Assembly: GCA_003640385.1 (NCBI GenBank)
Contig: RCAB01000565.1
Location: 1 to 38,045 of the forward strand
DNA length: 38,045 nt
Origin: Setaria digitata
Taxonomy: Eukaryota; Nematoda; Chromadorea; Rhabditida; Setariidae
Direction: 5' to 3'
The notes below the pieces were generated by a model. It had not been told where the DNA came from. It worked only from the letters and a program-made list of their open reading frames with translations, and did not search any database. Below, one piece after another: positions 13,550-24,796 of the stretch (position 1 is the stretch's first letter; each line of letters begins with the position of its first letter). The translations under genes and the position numbers were made by a program.

Positions 13550-13694
13550 AACAATGAGGAATTGAAACAAGTCAGCTTGAAAAATAAAGTCATAATAGCA
13601 ATGTTTAAAGCACAGACACTGCAATATTTTGAAAATTCCGAAAGTATCAAGGCAAATCCATGAATCAAAATAAAGTAAAACAAAAAAATTTTAC

Positions 13695-16665
13695 TCATTG
13701 TAAGAATGTTGATAAGGGTCTTTCTGCCGTCCAATTCTCATCCATCAACCTCCGATCAAGTGCTTCATGCAACTGACTCACTACTTTTAAACCAGTACTG
13801 AGCATTTCTTCTAAAACTACACAACACGATATTTCGATGCAAAATATAATAATTTACTACTTTTTCGAGAATTTCTCCCTACATTCAAAAGTAAATGCCA
13901 GGGCTAATAGTTATTGCAAAAATCGGAATGTTTCATAGAAGAAAATTTTTCGAAATTTAATCTAGATAGTAACTAGTAGTAATTTAAGTTAACTCAATGC
14001 AAGTAAATTTCGGAAAGAAGGAAAAGAACTAAGGACAGGAACTTTGTCACTTTGTAATCTTAAAAAACTTTTGCACGACAAAAAGAAAAAAAATGAACCA
14101 AGTGAATCCATTTCAAGTGCACCACCACCGCACTGCCTCATAAATGTGACGATGCAATTACGACTCCTCATTTGAGACTCACCATTTTCCTGAAAGAAGA
14201 GTTCAATTCAACATCATTACCCCTTCTACTTATGTCTTCTACATATTTACCTCGTAGTTCTTCCACAACCACGTTTCTCTCTGTAGAAACAAATCTTAAG
14301 AAAATTAGTTCAAAATTGACGGGCCTAATAATACCATCAAATTTGTTATTGTTTAATGTATTAGAAATAAATGAAATATTAAGCCAGAAATTCAAATAAA
14401 AGTGATAAGCTTGCTTAAAACAAAAAATTAGTTCAAGTAAGATTTACATTTTGGATGGTATCCACAACAATTTGTGGAGCGGCAGCAAGCCAAACGGACG
14501 TACGAGTGCATGCTTCCTCTGCCAATGAATTGTCCACAATTTTAGCAGTTCCCAGCCTGTTCACACTGACAAATAAAGGCGCTCTATAAAGTAAATAGAT
14601 GAACTCCTTACTTGCAGCTACGTTCTTCAGTATCATTTTCAAATTTAATCAAATCATTTATTCTCAACTTACAAATTAAAATGTATTTGAAAACATTCAG
14701 ACTACAAGAGTTATTGATGAATGTATGCTGTCAGAATTTTTTTTAAGAAATATTCCCAGTCAAAAAGAATGCAAAACTCGAATAGATCACTCTGAAACTA
14801 ATTTCAAGACCGTCTATAAGAAGGAACAATAAACGAAGGAAATTTTAGCGATAAACGAATCACTAGGACCCTTTATGCTTCGTATATATTTAGGTTTCAT
14901 TACTTCTAATTGAGGAAGCATTCGTTTCTATTTAAATGAAAAATCAAGCCATAGAAAGCAAAAGAAAACCTTGATATATCCAATTTCCACACCGTATTAT
15001 CGTCCGGTAAATCAATTGTATACTTTCCTTCATCGGCCGGTCTAACTATTACTTCACTAATTTCCGTATCTTTCAATGCTGCCTTAACCTAAAACTGTTG
15101 ATGATATATGCTGGAAAACAAAAGTTTAACTTTCTCTCTCTAGCCTATATTAATGAATCTTATCGTCATGATAAAAATAGCTCATCGAATTGTGTTGCTA
15201 TCCAAAAAAAAGAAAAGTATTTAACTAACTCCTAAACCCGCGGCATCGATAACATTACCGTCGCACTGCAGCAAAACGATATCAACAAAAATTTTCCATA
15301 CATGTGTTGGAGATAAAATCAATCTGTAGAGATAAATCAATAGCAAAAAATTTCAGGAAGATTTTCAGCGTCCAAGAAGAAGTAGAGAGCATAAATTTAT
15401 ATGATTACTGTTTTCAAAATCGTGTCCAAATTAACAGTTAGTCTTTGTCTTAGTTTTTACAATTACAATTACCTTTTCAAATCCGGAAGTACATAACTGT
15501 TGTCATAGGCAGCATCCAATGCTGCGCTTAATTCACCGGCAAATTCTTCACCACCACGACCTGAAATTATTTTTACAATTAGCTTCAAAAAGAACTAACT
15601 GCTGCTGAAACCAAAAGCCTCACATTTCGAGCTAGAAATTAACATAAATTGCATCAGACTTTTACCATAAAATTTCGTATGGTTTTCAAGAGAATAAAAT
15701 ATTCTCCAAATTATTTTAAAAATCCATTTAAACAATTCTTTGACTATCATAATTGAATCTTTGTCATTTCATATACATTTAAATGTCGTTCCACATGTCA
15801 TGCCCTAAAAATACGCAAACAGCTTTGATTATGCTAAGCTCTTATTTACAAAGTGAAATTTTTCAAATTCAGGTTCAAAAAAAAATTAATAAAAAGTGTG
15901 AGAAGAACAAATATAGAAAAAGAAAAAAGGAAGGGAGAAATGGGACAGAGAGATAAGGAGAGAGGAGGAAAAACACGAACGGATCACTTCTACCAACGTG
16001 CTTTACGTACACAGTTCTCATTCTTAGTGAAATATCAGAATGAATGGTGAAATTAGAACTACACAATTAAATCTCATAAATTTATTTTAGGAATTTTGCT
16101 TTTGAATTATAACCGAATACACTTCACGATTTGACGAAAAGTACAGCATATGAACGATTAAATGATTCTAGAATTATTGTATGGGTATATTTTCATTTCA
16201 TACCAGCAAAAAGTGGAGTAGCATTTGCTGAGCAATCAACGAAGAAATTCAATCGATTCCGATAAAAGTCCACATTTTCAACATTAGCTAGTTCAGCTTT
16301 AACACCAATTAATAAATCAGTTGAACCAATTCGAACACGTGCTGAGCCATTTGTCGTTGCTAAAACACCCGTCTGAACTACTACTGGCCGATAATCGAGC
16401 GGTCTGTAAAAGTTCAAATAATTATCCTGTTCGACTTTCACTTCAGCAGCTCAAATTCATTACTTTCTTATTTCTCTTCAATAAAAGTGAATTCAGCCAT
16501 AAGCATAAAGTCAAAGAAAAAAATCGAAATAATTTTTCTGTAATTTCAGGCAAATATAATTTGAAATCATTCATAAAGCACTCACCCACGTCCATCGGCT
16601 CTCAAGCCTTCCTGTGCCCCATGTATTATAAATACTTTTTCCGCTTCACTTAAACGAATATCCAT
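13695..16665 (-). CDS. exos-7: Exosome complex subunit EXOSC7/RRP42 (RNase PH-like), complete, 8 exons
   Basis: Exons (5' to 3') are 16665-16586, 16403-16204, 15560-15473, 15323-15230, 15088-14970, 14583-14448, 14189-14099 and 13810-13695. The phases join perfectly (924 bp, 307 residues; human EXOSC7 is 291). The protein opens MDIRLSEAEKVFIIHG, then the family motif GLRADGRG (about residues 20-27), GSARVRIGSTDLLIGVKAE, and FFVDCSANATP. Then come GRGGEEFAGEL, WKIFVDIVLLQCDGNVIDAA, VDNSLAEEACTRTSVWL and a C-terminal helix EEMLSTGLKVVSQLHEAL. This subunit forms part of the six-member RNase PH ring of the RNA exosome, which degrades and trims RNA 3' to 5' in nucleus and cytoplasm. In animals the ring itself is catalytically inactive. 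The start is the first Met in frame, aligned with the human N-terminus. The exon 7 donor (GTTCAT, at 14098) is non-consensus but is required by phase and homology. The gene converges on the BLTP1 gene. Confidence 0.92.
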
Positions 16666-17199
16666 TTTTTGAATTTAATTTCACACAGCATCTGTCACCA
16701 CGGAAGTTGCCGTAGAAGCACTGTAATTAAGTGAAATTTGATAACTGATAATATTTCTGTTGCAAAAGCACCGTAATAAATTAATTTTTAATTTTTTTAA
16801 GACGCAATACAATTTCTAATTTGGAAATTTGCAAGATCTGCAATCTGAAATCGTGCAAGTGTATAGCTTGTTTAAATAATATGCAAATATTCTGATGTAA
16901 AAGCACTATAATCAGGTAACATGACATGATAACTGGCAGTTCAACATAAAGTATAATCTGATATCGTATAAATGTTACACATTTTCACACTGTAAAAGCA
17001 CCGTAACCAAGCAGTATGATTTGATAATTATAAATATTAGCACGTGCTATAAGCTAGTAACTAGCACAGAAATATGATAACGTGTTAGCAATATGATAAA
17101 TAACCTATCACATCAATCACTAACCACATACTATAACTTGATTTCTAAGACTCTATAAAAAAAACAACCTGTTTTGACTCTGCAGGCACCGTAAATCAT
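16666..17199. repeat. Region upstream of exos-7 with a dispersed motif like TGTAAAAGCACCGTAA
   Basis: No gene is supported between exos-7 and the short frame upstream. A degenerate motif recurs near 16,714, 16,762, 16,898, 16,988 and 17,183. The forms include AGAAGCACTGTAA, CAAAAGCACCGTAA, TAAAAGCACTATAA, TAAAAGCACCGTAA and CAGGCACCGTAA, each often followed by AT-rich text and TGATAA. Spacing is irregular (about 50 to 195 bp), so this looks like a decayed array or dispersed element fragments. A TTTCAG on the - strand near 16,848 could be an outron 3' splice site for exos-7. Confidence 0.45.
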
Positions 17200-17418
17200 T
17201 CAGTACGGTAGCCACCATAAACCGAACCTCAATATGTACGATAGCCTAGTGTTGCACACCTGGCTTATGGTACCAAACCCAAGTGGATTAAAGCCCTCCA
17301 CATGCCAATAATTACCACTCGGCCCAATTTCATTAATTGAAAAATTTTGGCGGAGATCGTGGCTTCTCATCATGGTCTGTCTTTGCATTTCCCGAATGCC
17401 TGGGATTTCTTTGGCCAT
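17200..17418 (-). CDS. Unrecognised short reading frame (72 residues), possibly a first exon
   Basis: The frame starts MAKEIPGIREMQRQTMM and continues through SHDLRQNFSINEIGPSG, NYWHVEGFNPLGFGTISQ to a stop. Base composition is clearly richer in G and C than the flanks and codon content looks coding-like, so it stands out from chance frames. A GTGTGC directly after the codons for GTISQ could be a 5' splice site. If so, the last 19 residues, which include two adjacent Trp, would be intron read-through and one or more further exons should lie between here and exos-7; I could not identify one. There is no signal peptide or membrane segment and I recognise no family. It is on the same strand as exos-7, about 535 bp upstream. 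It could be a small gene, a first exon or a non-coding transcript. Confidence 0.4.
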   Translation of the reverse strand: MAKEIPGIREMQRQTMMRSHDLRQNFSINEIGPSGNYWHVEGFNPLGFGTISQVCNTRLSYILRFGLWWLPY

Positions 17419-18597
17419 ATCTTAGCGGTATTTTTATAATTAATTCCACCAGATATTGGAATAATTTTGTCTCATAATTGGCTAAATTTGACATGATTAG
17501 AATCACTAATTAAAATAAGGAACGTTGCAAATGATTGTGTATGTAATTAATTAGCTAATTTGTTTATTTTTGACACTGGAAATCAAAGATTGCTGATCTA
17601 AAATTTTAAATATAGGATTTAAAATGAATATTTAAACAATTTATTCTTGTTTTTAGTCTCTTATCAGTTGCTCTATCTACTTCCAGTTAATTATTTGATT
17701 AGTTTCCTTTTTCCAAATGACGGTGAATCATTTTCTTGACTGATAATCGTTGATAATTCTCCTCTCTCTCTCTCTGGAAGGTTGCATCTGTTTTATTAAT
17801 CCTCAAGAGCATTCAGTTATTGAATGTCGAGAGTTGTTGACTTATCCAGGATAGAGTATTCATGCTGTTCATGAACTGATGCGATATAATCTGCCAAGAA
17901 TAAGATAGTTAGTTTTGATTTGATGATCACGCACAGTTGGAATAGTCTACACAAGGGTAAACTTGCTGAATAAGAAAATCTAAAATTTTTCAAAGCCAAA
18001 ACTATTGTTGTCAAATATTACTGGACAGTGATTTGTTTTTGTTCTATGCTTATCATTCTAACTTTTTTTCAATACTTCTAGGATGATGAGGTAAAAAAAA
18101 AAAAAGAGTGAGAAATTTCACGAAGCTATTTTCCAGTATCTCTCAAATGTTTGATTATCATCGTTCTCTCTAAACCACAAAGATCGATTAAAATCACTGA
18201 AAGATTACACATGATTTGGACTATTTCAGGAAGAAAATCACACGCAATAAATAGTTTTATTGTGACAAAAAAAATTTCCATACTATTAATATTACAGAGA
18301 TTATTGATATAGTGGGGAAAATTTTATCAAATTATCACAGTTACAAATGATAACGATATCGTTGTTGAAACAGCTCGAGTGATTGATTCATTTTGTGACA
18401 CTTCCGAAATCGGAATTTCGCTACTTCCTCTCTGTTCACAGGCATTGTAATATAAGAATTTTTTTTTTATTCATCATGAAAAAAAAGAAAATTTGATCTG
18501 ATAACTTGTTTTATTTAGTAGAAAATCATTTCTTCTTCTCTGCTTACATTGTCATCGAATAATTTATTTCACCTCGAAAAAAAAAAAAAAAAAAAGT
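17419..18597. other. Intergenic region between the short frame and the intermediate filament gene
   Basis: AT-rich with no supported gene. It contains a short CT microsatellite at about 17,757-17,776 and several A/T tracts, including an A tract of about 19 near 18,577. It includes the promoter side of the short frame and the downstream flank of the filament gene. Confidence 0.5.
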
Positions 18598-18608
18598 TTT
18601 ATTTTATT
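18598..18608 (-). terminator. Candidate polyadenylation signal of the intermediate filament gene
   Basis: Two overlapping TTTATT on + (AATAAA on -) lie about 70 to 80 nt downstream of the filament stop codon, just before a long A tract on the + strand. Confidence 0.4.
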
Positions 18609-18677
18609 TTCAGTTAATCGATGCCATTTCGTAGGATAAGTTCAGTAAGGCTAAGCCTTAAGATAAATACTCCATTC

Positions 18678-21600
18678 TCAGGCTTGGCTAGAACGTTGAA
18701 TTAGAGTGGCTCGTTCCTCACCATCACGACTATAGAGAATTGTATGAACATTTGAGCCAAGTCCAAATGAATCTTCTCCATCGAAGACAAGCTGATCAGG
18801 TGGTGATGAAATGCCATGTCCACGTGCTACAATCTATAAAAGCCAAACAAGAAAACGAATAGAAAAAAAAAAAGAAAGAAATTTAAAAAAGAAAAAAAAA
18901 AGAACGGAAAAAAAATGGATCATAACAAAATTTCAATAGTAGTACTGTAAATTAAAGGAATTAAATTTTTTACTGTGATATGAAATACTGATAAACCTTA
19001 ACACTTTTTCCAGGTTTCAGGATGAATTCATGTGGAAATGAATAAACGATTTCTTTTTTTCCATCAATTTTTCTTTTCAATTTCCAATTACCAATTGGTT
19101 CTTCCTTAGCACGATGGGTATTTTGAATGATGATAAATGTACCATCGGCTGATGTTTCCTGTAATTTAATTTTTCAAAATAAAGATTTAAATCTTTATCT
19201 TCAAAATTTTGTTACCATTTTCTAATCATTCTAATTTTTTCCCCATTTAAAATTTCTATTTCCTATTATTTATTTCTCAATTCATTTCTCATTTCTTTTT
19301 CTTTTTGTTTCTCAATTTCAGTTTCCCAATCGAGCGGTCAATTCATTTATTTCTTTGTTTCAAAAAAAAAAAAAGCGAAATTTTGATTTCTCAGTTAATT
19401 CATATACCTTTTTCTTTTTCTTTTTTTTTTTTTCCATCAGAGGTTGTTGTTATTTCTTATAATTCAAAGTTATTATTAGCCTATTTCCCAATTTTTATCT
19501 ATTTTGATAGAAAAAATTTTTTTCTAAATGTTTAATTAATTTTGAATTTCCTTTTGTCTTTATTGTTTGAAACTATTGAAGTTTTTGTATTAAAAAAAAA
19601 AAAAAAAAAGAAAAAAAAGCAATGAAGATTGCAACGATGAGACACACAATTCAGAGGCAATAACATCAAGTGAAACACAAATGGNTTAGCAGATCTTTGA
19701 AATGATGTACGTGTTGCTGCTTCACCTTTCATAATTCTCATCGTTTCTAAAAAATAATATTGCATTTTTTTTTTGAAACTAATAAAATCTAAACATGAAC
19801 AAAAATTTAACATAATTTTGCATTGATAAAATCACTAAACAATTAGTTAGCTGCTATACATAATAATTAACTATTGATTAACATAATAATTAATAATTAA
19901 CTCTTTTTTCTTTCATTTTGAATTTTGATTAAATACATAGCAATCATTATACTATTATTATGTTCATTGTTTTTAAATTGTTTCAATTTTGGTTTTAATT
20001 AATTAATCAATTTGCTTAAAGTATTATTAATCGTAACTAACCGGTATCCTCTCGTTGAGATAACTCATGCGTACGTACAACCTGTTCCACTAGTTGACGT
20101 AAACCGGCACGATTCTCTTCACCTTCTAGCATTTTACGATAAATTGCTATCTCGGCATCTAATGTCTGTATGTTGAAAAAAAAAAAACAAAAAAAATTCA
20201 TTTTTTTTTTTTGCAGTATAAAATATATTTCTGAATATTTAAATGAAAAATAAAATCAAAGAAAAAAAAAAAATGGTGAATCTTTTCAGGAGTGATCAGA
20301 AACGATCAAACAAAACAGATCGATCAATATGTTTGTTGGTTATGATGATTGATCCAATAAGAAATAATTCCAGGTAAACCTGGTTAGTATCACGAAACAT
20401 CTCAAGTTTTCCAAGACTGATCAGACAGATCGATCAATATGTTTGTTGACTATGATGATTGATCCAATAAGAAATAATTCCAGGTAAACCTGTTTAGTAT
20501 CAAGGAGCATCTGAAGCTCAACCATCAGCGCTTGACATTCTTCACGCATTTTTCGTATCTGTGCATCGCGATCATTTAATGCTGCTTCATATGAACGCTG
20601 ATCATCTTCAAGCTGATAGTTTAATTCTTGAATCTGCTTTTCTAGCAGAGAATTCTGAAATGAAAATTTGATCAATTTATTTTTGCCAATTAACACTTTA
20701 TATCAAAAATTATATGTCTAATTAGTGCTTAATTAATCATTCTAATAGAAAACTTACGTAAGAAGTATTTTGCAAAATTTCCAACTCTTCTACTTTTTAT
20801 GTATCATATTTAATTATCATCAAACGAATCATTACAGCGTATTCATCGTTGACTTCTGATATAACACATAAGTTGAACGAGCAAAAGTGACACGTACGTT
20901 AGGCAGTACTAATATTTACGTAATAAACACGTACGAATTTATCCATTGCTGTATTTCAAACTGTTCAATTTTTAATGTATCATTTCCAGCAACCATCAAA
21001 TGAATGATTAGTCCTGTTCTGTTCCAACTATTCATACGTAACACACACGTACGTAATAAGCTTTTTTTTTTTCAGTCTAACATTGCTTCGATTCATTTGA
21101 TATTTCCGCTTAATGTTAATCACTTATGATCATTTGCTAATATGATGATTTGAAAATTTAAACTTATTTATTTAATCTTTTTTTTTCTTTAATTAAATTA
21201 CTTACTCGTCCTTCTAAATCAGTCAATTTGCCACGAAGATCAGCAAGTTGTGTACGCAATCTTTTAACTTCTTCTTTAGCATAGCCGTGTTCGATATTCT
21301 GTCTTGCTGATTGAGTTTGAATTTCTTGAACTTTTAAGCGGTACCATGATTCCATATCAGTACGATTAACATTTGTTATCTGTGATAATTTCAACAGTTA
21401 AATTATACATAATTCTTCACTTTTAACAATTGAATAAAATCCTATTCTAATCAAAAAAAAAAACTGCAAAACTTCTAATAATAATAATAATAATAATAAT
21501 AAACCTTATTTAATTTAATTTAAAAAATTCTAGTAAGGAATTTTTTTAAAAAAAAAAAAAATATTGATAAAATATTTCTTATTATCAAAATCGAATATGA

Positions 21601-24600
21601 CATTTGAAAAATTAATAAAAATAATTCCTTTCATTTTTCTTTTTTTTTTTTTTTTTCATAAAAAACTGCAAAAATGAGCCATTCTATTCTTTAACAAATG
21701 AAATTTATCATTACATAATGATATCAAGTTTTCCTTTACATTTAATCAAATAAAATCGAATTTGTGGAAATAACACCTGATCATATTCAGCACGAATATC
21801 ACGAATTGCTGAAGCTAGTTCATTTTTAAAGAATTCTCGATTCTCGGGTGTTGTATCACGTGCAGCAAGACTTTGTAGCTCACGTATTTCCTGCTCATGA
21901 ACACGTCGGATGAAGTCAATTTCCTCCAACAATGTTTGCACTTGATTCTGATTATCAATACGATTCAACGTTTCTTGATCAACGTCCTTCAATATGCTAC
22001 ATTCTTTATAGGTGTTTTTTTTCTTTTTTTTTTAAATTATTTGCCAAGAAGATGGAGTGACAAATCATCGATATTATCATGAGTGTTAAAATTGAGCTTA
22101 AATAGTCTGATGTAAATTTATTCAGTTAACTGAAATTCAGATTATTTTATGAAAAGGCAAAAGAAATGATAATGCAAAACCTATTGTGTAAATGTTCGCA
22201 TTAGCAAATTTAGTGATAAATTTAAATTCATTAATTTATTTAATTAGTCAAATTGCGATAATTGATTTAGATGGACACTGGGGTTTTTTTTTTCTTTTTT
22301 TTCATCAACATCAAAACTTAATATAATTTAATTAGTATTGAGCGATTATTGTTTGATTGCAAAAAAAAAGCAATTTTTTTTTTTTTTTTTGTTATGAACA
22401 GTTATATTTTCTAAAAAAGAATAAGAACATAAAAACGATAAATATTTTAAAAATTTATCCTTTTCAGAAAGAAATGAATAAAATTAAATTAAAAAAAAAA
22501 AGAAAAAGAAAAGTAGTTTTGAAGAACGAACAGTTCGAGTTCTTTGCATTTCTCCCAATAATCGTTGATTATCTTTTTTGATACGCATTACTTCTTCCTC
22601 CAGTTCCGTAATACGACGTCTTAGTGCGTTAATTTCCGCTTCAATTTGTGATAGACGTGAAAACATTTCATCAATTGTTGCACGATCCACGTTACGTGAC
22701 CGTATTGCGTCATCATATCTACAAAGCATTCGTTCACTTCTACAAGTTTACTTTCACGTTTCGCGTAAAATTAATGGAATTTGATTTAATTATACTGCTA
22801 TCATGCTTAGTTCCTTTAAATAATTGCCATTATCACTGGAGTTGAAGTAGAAAGTTGAAAGAGAAGCAAAGAAGGAACTAAGGAATTCTATAAAATATAA
22901 ATAAAAGGTATGAAAAAAAAAAAAAAAAAATTTAGAAATTAGACAAAAATTGCACAAGGAAAAAAAAAATTAATAGTCTTAGCCATAAGTATGGTTCTTT
23001 TAGTTTCGATAATAATTTTGACGGTGAAATTTATTTGTTTTCAAACATAAATTAAAATAACAAATAAAAAATGATTTAGTATAATCATACTTTTTCCGAT
23101 ATTCAGATAATTCATCTTGCATTTTACGAATTTGCTTTTCCAACTCATCACGCTGCTTTGACGTATCACTTATCAATTTACGTGCATCCTGAAATTTTTA
23201 ACATCATATTTGAAATGTATAAATTTGAAAAAAGCAAAAAAACTTTTGAATGCTCTTATTACATCTATTAGCAACTGCCATATTTTAAGATTGAAAATTT
23301 CAATATTTCATCCAAAAAAAAAAAAAAAAGGAAAAAGAATAAAACAAAAACAAAAATTTCACGGAAATTGAATGCAAAAATTTAATAAATAAAAAAATTA
23401 AAAACAAAATGCTCACCGAAATTTCACCTTCATACATTTGCTTGATGTTGAACGTATCTTTTCCCCATTTTCCACGGAGAAGATCCAAGTCAGCTGCTAA
23501 TTTCCTATTCTGTGCTTCCAAAAAGCGTACCTGTAATTGTTTATTGCCAATTTTTCGTTCTAAAAAAAAAATTTCACTTTCTTCTTAATTAAAATCATTT
23601 GAGGATTATCATTTAGACTTTTCTAGTTGATATTTTTGATCAGCTGGTCAAGAATTATTATCGAGACTTATATGATTTCCATATTTGATTAATTGATTGA
23701 GAATTATCATCAAGATTCGTCTGCTTTCCATGTCTGATCAATCAGTCGAAAATTACTATCATAACTTTCTAAGTTCTCCTGTTTCTGTTTGATCAACCAC
23801 TGATCGAGAGTTATCATCAATCAATGGAACAATGGATAATTACTAATTTTTTTTTTTTTTTTTTTAAACTCTCTAATTGTACCTTTAAACATTTGCAATC
23901 TAACATACTTTTTCGATGTACGTTGCTAAACGATCATTCAGATCGCTCATCTCTTTCTTTTCACGTTCACGGCTATCACGTATCGTCGATGCTGCATTTT
24001 GGCCAAACGGTGATCCACCGCTTAGTAGTCCAGCTGCGCTTGTTGTTGATCCAACTTCCGTAACAAACTTTAAAGTGCGTCCATTTGTTACTGAAATGAA
24101 AAATTAAAAACAGTAAAGCAAAAAAATTTTAAGAAATAAAGAAATAAATGTGAAATAAAAAAAAAAAAAAAGGCTATCCTGAGAAAGAAAGATGTAATTT
24201 TTCTTTTCTCTGCTTTTTTCTTTTTAAGACAAAAAACATATTTTGTGATTTATTTGCCTTCCTTTTTTCTTCCTGTAAATAGTTTAAACTTATTTAATTT
24301 TTCATTTAAACTGCTGAATATTTAATTTCTAGAAATTTTTAAATTGTTTCATTTGCTCCATGTCATTTCTTGAAAATGAAATAAATGAATTTTGAGTTTA
24401 AAATTAAATTCGCACACACACACACACACACACATTCATTCTATTTCAAATCAGAAATTGATAAATTCGATTAATTGAGGAACAAAATATTAATTGAAAC
24501 TGGAACTTATATGATTATTCTGTGATTCGAATCATGAATATGATTACTGAATCACTTAGAATTCACTTCCTAAGCACGAATTAATTGAAACTATTGCCTA

Positions 24601-24740
24601 AGAATAAGATGAATAAAGCAGGATCTTTTTGATTTGATATGCTTATTGTATATATATTACCAGATGTTTCACTTACTAGTTGTTTCACGTAGACGTCCGC
24701 TAAGTGGTTTGCGTGACATAGGTGCAGAAATAAATGACAT
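18678..24740 (-). CDS. Cytoplasmic intermediate filament protein (nematode IFA/IFB type, lamin-like tail), 12 exons with one assembly gap
   Basis: Exons (5' to 3') are 24740-24677, 24090-23909, 23530-23417, 23188-23091, 22718-22532, 21986-21777, 21379-21206, 20654-20490, 20165-20042, 19746-about 19665 (interrupted by N at 19685), 19158-18997 and 18833-18678. All have matching phases; about 570 residues, the usual size. A short Ser/Gly-rich head (residues 1-65) leads into coil 1A with [20 protein letters not shown]. Coil 1B is long and lamin-like, as in protostome cytoplasmic filaments. Coil 2 contains [16 protein letters not shown] and closes with [17 protein letters not shown] (residues 399-415). 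The tail is a lamin immunoglobulin fold with [42 protein letters not shown] and a final [13 protein letters not shown]. There is no CaaX box, so this is not nuclear lamin. Family members form epidermal, intestinal and other filament networks. I cannot decide between the A and B subfamilies. Confidence 0.93.
19685..19685. other. Single-N assembly gap inside intermediate filament exon 10
   Basis: Unlike most Ns here, this one has no duplicated flank. On the - strand the exon reads FQRSA, then a codon whose third base is N. After the gap, in a shifted frame, the sequence reads P-I-C-V-S-L-D followed by GTTATT, a donor in the right phase for exon 11. This resembles the start of the lamin tail in relatives. 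The gap therefore probably hides a few bases and the exon ends near 19665. Confidence 0.5.
20316..20516 (-). repeat. 110-bp-period tandem duplication of the exon 8 donor region of the filament gene
   Basis: Copies 20316-20406 and 20426-20516 (+ coordinates) match over about 90 bp with few differences. The true copy (20426-20516) contains the last 27 nt of exon 8 and its 5' splice site. The second copy lies in the intron and keeps the GTTTACC donor, but its exon part now encodes EMFRDTNQ instead of QMLLDTKQ. Splicing at the copy would add 110 nt, shift the frame and read a stop, so it should be silent or a decoy. Confidence 0.8.
20765..21060. repeat. Two diverged copies of a roughly 190 bp segment in filament intron 7
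   Basis: The segment at about 20,770-20,930 (AATGTATCAT-like text, CATCAAACGAATCATTA, ACACGTACGTTAG) is echoed at about 20,960-21,060 (TTTAATGTATCAT, CATCAAATGAATGATTAG, ACACACGTACGTAATAAG). Divergence is high. Boundaries are approximate. Confidence 0.5.
23590..23830. repeat. Diverged tandem repeat of about 50 to 55 bp (four units) in filament intron 2
   Basis: The unit begins TTTGATCA-N-TGATCGAGAATTATCATCAAGACTT and then a pyrimidine-rich part. Four units are recognisable from about 23,630 to 23,830, each differing at many positions. Confidence 0.65.
24411..24434. repeat. CA dinucleotide microsatellite in filament intron 1
   Basis: About eleven consecutive CA units within the 585 bp first intron. 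Confidence 0.9.
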
Positions 24741-24796
24741 CTTTTTGTAAGTCGTCAGTCAGAAAGACCAAATTGCACGATGAGAAAATGTAAGAT

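Noticed and set aside
14172..14399. 75-codon frames on both strands
   Set aside because: They overlap exos-7 exon 7 and the adjacent intron. Only about 18 bases on the + strand side overlap coding sequence, and the exos-7 exon explains the conserved part.
15853..16066. Lys/Arg/Glu-rich + frame and its Phe/Leu-rich - counterpart
   Set aside because: It lies inside exos-7 intron 2. The composition is explained by a purine-rich tract and there is no domain or splice context.
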